Source: SZUA-430 sp034440175 (GTDB lineage Bacteria; Pseudomonadota; Alphaproteobacteria; Micropepsales; Micropepsaceae). Taken from it: 9,811 nucleotides of DNA. Every line of letters begins with the position of its first letter. Positions within the stretch are counted from its first letter, which is position 1. The position numbers were made by a program, and so were the translations under genes. The DNA lies in NCBI GenBank assembly GCA_034440175.1, contig JAWXBO010000018.1:1-9811 (forward strand), in the 5' to 3' direction. Positions 6,071 through 9,811 of the stretch are shown in pieces. Below the pieces are notes generated by a model. It did not search any database and was not told the origin of the DNA. It was given only the letters and a program-made list of their open reading frames with translations.

Positions 6071-6996
6071 GCGGTGGGCTCGCCATAGATGTGCAGGGTC
6101 TGACGAAGAGCTTCTCGGGCCGCAAGGTCGTCGACAATTTCTCCATTCAGGTTCCGCGTGGGCAGGTTTGGGGCTTTCTGGGTCCAAACGGCAGTGGCAA
6201 GACGACGACCATCCGTTTGTTGTGCGGGTTGCTATCGCCGGATTCCGGAAGCGGCACCTGTCTGGGCTATGACATTTTGCGCGAGAGCGCATTGATCAAG
6301 CGTCATGCCGGATACATGACCCAGAAATTCTCGTTCTATGAGGATTTGTCGATCCGCGAGAATCTGGATTTCGTCGCCCGCATCTATGCGATGGACAACC
6401 GCACTCAGGCTGTCGACCAGGCGATCGAGCAACTGGGGCTCAAACAACGCGAGCAGCAGTTGGCTGGCACTTTATCCGGCGGCTGGAAGCAAAGGCTGGC
6501 ACTGGCGGCCTGTATTCTGCACCGGCCGCAATTGCTGTTGCTGGACGAACCGACGGCGGGCGTCGACCCGCAGGCGCGACGCGACTTCTGGGATGAAATC
6601 CATCAGCTGGCGGCGCAGGGCATGACCGTGCTGGTCTCCACGCATTACATGGACGAGGCCGAGCGCTGCGACCGCATTGTCTATCTGGCCTATGGCACGA
6701 TTCTGGCGCGTGGCACCGTCGGGGAAGTCGTCGCCAAATCAAAATTGCATACATGGATCGTCACCGGCGCGGATGTGAAGGGGCTGGCGGCTGAACTTGG
6801 AGCCGTGCCAGGCGTGGATCAGGTGTCGGTATTCGGGGTCACCTTGCATGTGAGTGGCGCTGAAGCCGCTCTGCTTGCGGAAGGCATCGCCCCCTTCCGG
6901 CAGCGCAGTGAATTTGTCTGGGAGAAAACTTCGCCAAGCCTTGAAGATGTGTTCATCCACTTGATGGCGCCCTATCGCGCGCGGCTGACGGGATGA
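6067..6996 (+). CDS. ABC transporter ATP-binding protein of a drug/multidrug-type exporter (YbhF-like)
   Basis: I choose GTG 6067 as the start because it gives a GTGA overlap with the adaptor stop and a natural N terminus (SGGLAIDVQGLTKSF). Longer open-frame extensions run into the adaptor gene. The 309-residue protein has Walker A GPNGSGKTT (39-47), a Q-loop with Gln86 (MTQKFSFYEDL), the ABC signature LSGGW (136-140), Walker B LLLLDEP (156-162) with catalytic Glu161, the D-loop AGVD and the switch His193 in STH. All essential residues are present, so it is likely active. The C-terminal part (220-309), ending in SLEDVFIHLM, is typical of ATPases that pair with ABC-2 permeases. Only one nucleotide-binding domain is encoded, whereas E. 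coli YbhF has two, so a homodimer is expected. Confidence 0.95.
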   Translation: MSGGLAIDVQGLTKSFSGRKVVDNFSIQVPRGQVWGFLGPNGSGKTTTIRLLCGLLSPDSGSGTCLGYDILRESALIKRHAGYMTQKFSFYEDLSIRENLDFVARIYAMDNRTQAVDQAIEQLGLKQREQQLAGTLSGGWKQRLALAACILHRPQLLLLDEPTAGVDPQARRDFWDEIHQLAAQGMTVLVSTHYMDEAERCDRIVYLAYGTILARGTVGEVVAKSKLHTWIVTGADVKGLAAELGAVPGVDQVSVFGVTLHVSGAEAALLAEGIAPFRQRSEFVWEKTSPSLEDVFIHLMAPYRARLTG

Positions 6997-8135
6997 ACAC
7001 GATGGTCGATGTCTCGTTCGCCCGCATTAAAGCCGTGTTCCTCAAAGAACTCATTCAAATGCGGCGCGACCGCCTGACCTTTGGCATGATCCTGGGTATC
7101 CCGGTGATGCAGCTCATTCTGTTTGGCTACGCGATCAACAATGATCCGAAGCACCTGCCCACGGCCGTCAATATCCAGGACCCGAGCATCTATTCGCGCA
7201 CGCTGGTGCGGGCGCTGGAGAACACAGGGTATTTTCGTGTCGAGCATCTGGTGAAAGGCGAAAAAGACGGCGAGGCGCTTTTGGCCAACGGCATTGTCGC
7301 CTTTGTTGTCACTGTCCCCGCATCGTTCTCGCGCGAGCTGGCGCGCGGCGATCGCCCCAGTATATTGATCGAAGCCGATGCCAGCGATCCGGCTGCGGGG
7401 GCAAATGCAATGTCGGCGGTGTTGCAGCTGCCGGGTGTTGTCTTCAATCACGATCTTGCAGGCGCCCTTTCAACCCTGCGCGCAACCCCTGCCCCCTTCG
7501 ACGTGATTGTGCACCGGCGTTACAATCCCGAAGGCATCTCTGCCTTTAATGTGGTGCCCGGGCTGATCGGCGTGATCCTGACCATGACCATGGTGCTGAT
7601 CACGGCGCTTGCGGTGACGCGCGAGGTGGAGCGCGGGACCATGGAAAATCTGCTGGCGATGCCATTGCAACCGTTCGAGGTGATGGCTGGCAAAATTGCA
7701 CCCTACATCGTGGTTGGGTATTTGCAGGTGACTGTCGTGCTGATCGCCTCACGCGTGCTGTTCGACGTGCCGATGCTGGGATCGTATTTCGACCTCTCCG
7801 TCGGACTGGCCGTTTTTATCGCCGCCAATTTGTCGGTGGGGTTTACGATTTCAACGATCGCTGCCAATCAGCTGCAGGCCATGCAGATGACGTTTTTCTT
7901 TTTCCTGCCGTCGATCATGCTTTCGGGCTTTATGTTTCCGTTCCGCGGGATGCCCGAGTGGGCGCAGTGGATCGGCGAAATTCTTCCCAACACGCATTTC
8001 ATGCGCATTGTGCGGGGCGTGATGCTGAAGGGCAATGGACTGGCGGACATGGTCAATGACTTGTGGCCGCTGCTGGCGTTCATGCTGGCGGCGATGGCAA
8101 TCGCGCTGCTGCGCTATCGCCGGACGCTGGACTGA
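6993..8135 (+). CDS. ABC-2 type transporter permease (YbhS/YbhR-like)
   Basis: This 380-residue permease has one N-terminal membrane span (about 30-49, starting after the amphipathic segment KELIQMRRDRLTF), a periplasmic domain (50-180) and then a bundle of about five spans (186-207, 232-256, 268-292, 297-316, 356-374). The segment REVERGTMENLLAMPL (210-225) after the second span is the conserved coupling helix of ABC-2 permeases, and the segment before the last span, MPEWAQWIGEILPNTHF, is also characteristic. It would form the membrane pore as a homodimer with the ATPase encoded immediately upstream; the genes overlap in an ATGA. E. coli has two different permeases, YbhS and YbhR; only one is seen here. 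The exported compound is unknown. After the stop come a G6 and a G9 run, with no intrinsic terminator visible. Confidence 0.94.
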   Translation: MNTMVDVSFARIKAVFLKELIQMRRDRLTFGMILGIPVMQLILFGYAINNDPKHLPTAVNIQDPSIYSRTLVRALENTGYFRVEHLVKGEKDGEALLANGIVAFVVTVPASFSRELARGDRPSILIEADASDPAAGANAMSAVLQLPGVVFNHDLAGALSTLRATPAPFDVIVHRRYNPEGISAFNVVPGLIGVILTMTMVLITALAVTREVERGTMENLLAMPLQPFEVMAGKIAPYIVVGYLQVTVVLIASRVLFDVPMLGSYFDLSVGLAVFIAANLSVGFTISTIAANQLQAMQMTFFFFLPSIMLSGFMFPFRGMPEWAQWIGEILPNTHFMRIVRGVMLKGNGLADMVNDLWPLLAFMLAAMAIALLRYRRTLD

Positions 8136-8307
8136 GGGGGGAATGCGGGGGGGGGCGGTGCTTCGGAGCGGATCAATCAAATAATTATTGCGTCCCCAGG
8201 TCTTCAGGTCTTCTGTTCTCGTCTTCCCATAAATTCCCGCGCACGATCCGGGCTTGACAGCAAAATTAAAGACTTCCACCATTAGATAAGTATAGGAAGA
8301 AAATGCC
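8136..8307 (+). promoter_or_regulatory. Intergenic region before vapB, with a perfect -35 box and a possible operator
   Basis: No gene is visible in these 172 nt. TTGACA at 8254-8259 is a perfect -35 box, but no good -10 lies at 16-18 nt; TTAGAT at 8282-8287 is too far. An inverted repeat, CTTCC (8273-8277) and GGAAG (8295-8299), spans the likely start of transcription, and its right arm overlaps the ribosome binding site AGGAAG (8294-8299) of vapB. VapB-type antitoxins usually autorepress, so this is the place to expect the operator. AGGTCTTC is repeated in tandem at 8198-8205 and 8206-8213. G-runs lie at 8136-8141 and 8147-8155. Confidence 0.45.
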
Positions 8308-8562
8308 ATGAGTCTCAATATCAAGGACACCAAGACCGACAGACTGGCGCGCGAAGTGGCGGAGTTGGCTGGCGAGTCGATTACGGAAGCGATCCGCCGC
8401 TCACTCGAAGAGCGTCGCGAGAAATTGAAGCGGCGCCGCAAGCGCCGGAGCCTGGCCGAGGAATTGGACGAGATCGGCGCACGCTGCGCGGCGCTGCCCG
8501 ACCTCGACAAACGTTCGCCGGACGAAATCCTCGGTTACGACAAAAAAGGATTGTGGCGCTGA
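8308..8562 (+). CDS. vapB: VapB-like type II antitoxin (PSK operon transcription factor family)
   Basis: This is an 84-residue protein. The N-terminal half, MSLNIKDTKTDRLAREVAEL then AGESITEAIRRSLEERR, is the classic VapB ribbon-helix-helix-like DNA-binding region (a strand followed by AREVAELAGES and TEAIRRSL helices). The middle is very basic (KLKRRRKRRS, 39-48). The C-terminal part, LDKRSPDEILGYDKKGLW, is the toxin-binding tail that ends many members of this family. ATG 8308 has AGGAAG 8 nt upstream; another ATG at 8303 is followed after one codon by TGA and is not used. The gene overlaps the toxin by TGATG. The antitoxin would bind and inhibit the PIN toxin and bind its own promoter. Confidence 0.92.
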   Translation: MSLNIKDTKTDRLAREVAELAGESITEAIRRSLEERREKLKRRRKRRSLAEELDEIGARCAALPDLDKRSPDEILGYDKKGLWR

Positions 8563-8951
8563 TGGTTGTCGATTCGTCGGCGCTGCTTGCGATCCTGCTC
8601 GGCGAACCGCGCCATCGCGCCATGACCAAGGCGCTGGAGCACGCGGACGAAAAGCGCATCCCGGCGGTGAACTTCCTCGAGGCATCGGTTGTGATCGAAA
8701 CGCGGAAGGGTGCTGCCGGGTTGATCGAACTTGATCGCCTGATCGAATTGAGCGGCATTGAGATTGCCGCAATCGACGAGCGGATCGCGCGGGAAGCGCG
8801 TACCGCCTACCGGCACTTCGGCAAGGGCCGCCACCCGGCGCAACTGAATCTGGGCGACTGCTTCGCCTACGCGCTCGCAAAAGTCCTCGATGAACCCATT
8901 TTGTACGCCGGCGGCGACTTCGCCAAGACCGACATCCCAGCCGTGTTGTGA
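8562..8951 (+). CDS. vapC: VapC-like PIN-domain ribonuclease toxin
   Basis: This 129-residue protein begins MVVDSSALLAIL and carries the acidic PIN-domain set: Asp4 (VVDSSA), Glu40 (NFLEAS), Asp99 (NLGDCFAYALAK) and Asp119 (GGDFAKTDI). In many VapCs the last motif is GDDF; here it is GGDF, but the second Asp is kept. PIN toxins cut RNA, often tRNA or rRNA, with Mg2+ or Mn2+, and are held inactive by VapB. I start at ATG 8562, which overlaps the vapB stop (TGATG) and gives the standard VapC N terminus. An in-frame GTG at 8553 is only 2 nt after the AAGGA at 8546-8550 and is less likely. The length is normal and the protein appears complete. It may stabilise the accessory region that follows. 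Confidence 0.93.
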   Translation: MVVDSSALLAILLGEPRHRAMTKALEHADEKRIPAVNFLEASVVIETRKGAAGLIELDRLIELSGIEIAAIDERIAREARTAYRHFGKGRHPAQLNLGDCFAYALAKVLDEPILYAGGDFAKTDIPAVL

Positions 8952-9060
8952 CGCATTGAATTCGGGGGCTTGTCGGCGCGCCGTCCGGCCATCTTGGCGA
9001 TTTGGCGTCGCCAAGGTTGACTTCGCGAGTGGTTCGAAGACACGAAGAAATGAAGAATTG
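8952..9060. other. Intergenic stretch after vapC with a GC-rich stem-loop
   Basis: CTTGGCGA (8993-9000) and TCGCCAAG (9008-9015) are exact reverse complements around a 7-nt loop. This could be a transcription-attenuating hairpin after the toxin-antitoxin operon. No U-run follows (GTTGACTT), so it is not a standard intrinsic terminator. Nothing else is recognised here. Confidence 0.4.
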
Positions 9061-9149
9061 GGGTCAGACACCAAAATCAGAGAGGCAGACGAGGAAGGTG
9101 CGTCACGCATTTCGCGCCACGGCAAATCCATGATTTTGATGTCTGACCC
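9061..9149. mobile_element. 89-bp MITE/REP-like element with 19-bp terminal inverted repeats
   Basis: GGGTCAGACACCAAAATCA (9061-9079) and the reverse complement of 9131-9149 agree at 18 of 19 positions. Long terminal inverted repeats around a short 51-bp non-coding centre are the plan of a miniature inverted-repeat element. The GGGTCAGAC ends resemble those found around REP-associated Y1 transposase (RAYT) genes in many bacteria, but no transposase is present. The centre contains the small palindrome TGCGT-C-ACGCA at 9099-9109. It might be an internally deleted or non-autonomous derivative, which is inference. Confidence 0.65.
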
Positions 9150-9150
9150 T

Positions 9151-9174
9151 AAAAACGATTCCCCAAAAACGATT
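9151..9174. repeat. 10-bp direct repeat beside the MITE-like element
   Basis: AAAAACGATT occurs at 9151-9160 and again at 9165-9174, separated by CCCC. It lies directly after the right arm of the inverted repeat. It could be a target-site remnant or a simple local duplication; I see no function. Confidence 0.5.
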
Positions 9175-9212
9175 GAAATGCCTACTCGTTTCTTAGAGTC
9201 TGTCCGGAAACA

Positions 9213-9677
9213 TCAGGCGGGATTGCACAGTTTCCGCAACATGAAGCGAATTGATGCGAGCCGCAAGAATGCCAGACCATTGCGGTTGAGGCATTCCCAG
9301 TCTTTGGCGAGCCTGCGGCATCGATTGAGCCATGCGAATGTGCGCTCGACGACCCAGCGTTTGGGAAGGACGACAAAACCCTTCTGCTGATCCGAACGCT
9401 TGACGATTTCCACGTCGATGTTCTTCAGCGCTTTCTTCATGCCAGCTTGAAACGCCGCGCCCTGATAGCCGCCGTCGGCATAGAGTTTCAGCAGAAACGG
9501 ATACGCACCAAACAGGCTCGTCATGACCAGAACGCCGCCATCGCGATCATGAATGTCTGCAGAATGTACGATGGCGTGAAGCACGAGCCCTACCGTATCG
9601 ACAAGAATATGCCGCTTCTTGCCTTTGATCTTTTTACCCGCATCGTAGCCATGCGGATCAATCGAGGCCCCCCTTTT
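9213..9677 (-). CDS. IS5-family transposase, second frame (orfB), C-terminal DDE part
   Basis: The frame is open from the base after TGA at 9678-9680 down to TGA at 9213-9215. It has no strong start of its own and is probably made by frameshift from the orfA frame; translation from GTG 9584 would give 123 residues. From the shift point it reads GASIDPHGYDAGKKIKGKKR then HILVDTVGLVLHAIVH, the standard IS5 sequence after the first catalytic Asp. Later come KLYADGGYQG with the second Asp and KRWVVERTFAWLNRCRRL with the catalytic Glu. The end FLRLASIRFMLRKLCNPA is typical. The part of the protein needed for cleavage appears intact once the frames are joined. Left neighbour: the possible IS end at 9196. 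Confidence 0.85.
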   Translation of the reverse strand, partial: KRGASIDPHGYDAGKKIKGKKRHILVDTVGLVLHAIVHSADIHDRDGGVLVMTSLFGAYPFLLKLYADGGYQGAAFQAGMKKALKNIDVEIVKRSDQQKGFVVLPKRWVVERTFAWLNRCRRLAKDWECLNRNGLAFLRLASIRFMLRKLCNPA

Positions 9678-9811
9678 TCAGCGGCTTTGACGCTTTGGCT
9701 GTCGATGATAGCGGCGGTCGGGCTGGGGTCGCGTTGCTGCTGCTCGCGGCATCGCTCGTAAAGTGCGTGATGAATGCGATCCAGCGTGCCGTCCCAGGTC
9801 CAGAGATCGAA
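9590..9811 (-). CDS. IS5-family transposase, first frame (orfA), 3' end only
   Basis: The frame enters from outside the window at 9811 and stops at TAG 9590-9592. It reads FDLWTWDGTLDRIHHALYER, then PTAAIIDSQSVKAAEKGG, where Asp37 of this fragment (in IIDSQS) is the first catalytic Asp of the DDE triad. After EKGG the frame leaves the family sequence (PRLIRMATMRV), while the -1 frame continues it. This is the two-frame arrangement described for some IS427-group members of the IS5 family, in which a fused OrfAB is made by frameshifting. The N-terminal part is not in the window. Confidence 0.8.
   Translation of the reverse strand, partial: FDLWTWDGTLDRIHHALYERCREQQQRDPSPTAAIIDSQSVKAAEKGGPRLIRMATMRVKRSKARSGIFLSIR
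9668..9678 (-). promoter_or_regulatory. A5G6 run at the orfA/orfB junction: programmed frameshift or indel site
   Basis: On the minus strand the codons are GAA AAA GGG GGG CCT in the first frame. The family sequence resumes one base back (GCC TCG ATT GAT). The change must occur between the TGA of the -1 frame (9678-9680) and the first divergent codon, which leaves only this A5G6 run. A -1 ribosomal shift, RNA polymerase slippage adding a G, or a real one-base loss would each explain it. Confidence 0.6.

Larger units (their letters stand above)
9196..9811 (-). mobile_element. IS5-family (IS427-like) insertion sequence, 3' part; continues beyond the window
   Basis: Two overlapping minus-strand frames (9590-9811 and 9213-9677) encode consecutive parts of an IS5-type DDE transposase. 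The element's transposase-3' end lies close to 9196, where GAGTCTGTCCGGAAA (9196-9210), preceded by TTA, looks like a terminal repeat, 17 nt after the transposase stop. The other end and its inverted repeat are outside the window, so the end call is tentative. The element lies just to the right of the MITE-like repeat. Confidence 0.8.

Noticed and set aside
8303..8311. ATG at 8303 as an alternative vapB start
   Set aside because: It is in another frame and stops after two codons (ATG CCA TGA); the spacing to AGGAAG is also too short.
7851..8510. A 219-codon minus-strand frame spanning the permease end, the intergenic region and vapB
   Set aside because: Opposite to two supported genes; the product is a compositionally odd Ser/Arg-rich sequence.
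8553..8561. GTG at 8553 as the vapC start
   Set aside because: Only 2 nt from the possible ribosome site, and it adds residues not typical of VapC; the overlapping ATG at 8562 gives the standard N terminus.
8890..9390. A 166-codon plus-strand frame across the vapC end, the MITE-like element and the IS
   Set aside because: It crosses three unrelated elements, runs antisense to the transposase and has no family features.
1..9811. CRISPR arrays, tRNA or rRNA genes and prophage structural genes
   Set aside because: I found no regularly spaced repeats, no tRNA cloverleaf-like sequence and no phage protein motifs.

Overview
The window looks like a chromosomal segment of an alphaproteobacterium. 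I infer this from a GC content that is high by eye, four-base ATGA/GTGA gene junctions, GTG starts, and protein styles such as the FATP-like acyl-CoA synthetase and the CecR-like TetR. Genus and species cannot be fixed from the sequence alone.

Layout. (1) 1-3592: the 3' part of a luciferase-like flavin monooxygenase gene, then a secreted retropepsin-like protein that has lost both catalytic aspartates, then, convergent to it with a 3-nt gap, a FATP/FadD6-type long-chain acyl-CoA synthetase. (2) 3685-4487: a TusA-family sulfur-carrier gene, then a stretch that seems empty but holds two tandem minus-strand small ORFs (31 and 35 codons). Both have good Shine-Dalgarno sequences, both start MKT-x-T, and both look like single-pass membrane peptides related to each other. 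A perfect hairpin sits over the stop codon of the first. (3) 4488-8135: a four-gene operon, TetR regulator, lipoprotein HlyD-like adaptor, ABC ATPase and ABC-2 permease. Every junction is a 4-nt overlap. It matches the cecR-ybhGFSR type of drug exporter but has one ATPase and one permease gene. (4) 8308-8951: a VapB/VapC type II toxin-antitoxin pair. (5) 8952-9811: mobile DNA. It holds a stem-loop after vapC, an 89-bp element with 19-bp terminal inverted repeats resembling a RAYT/REP or MITE relic, and the 3' end of an IS5-family insertion sequence. The IS transposase is split into two frames over an A5G6 run.

Function. The TetR protein probably represses its own operon from the AT-rich DNA just upstream, and the adaptor, ATPase and permease would form one export complex. 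The two small membrane peptides are transcribed divergently from this operon across a shared 267-bp region, so co-regulation is possible but unproven. The right end looks like an accessory region where a toxin-antitoxin module, a non-autonomous repeat and an IS have accumulated.

The most novel items are the tandem small-protein pair and the double-aspartate-loss retropepsin-like protein. The rest belongs to known families.
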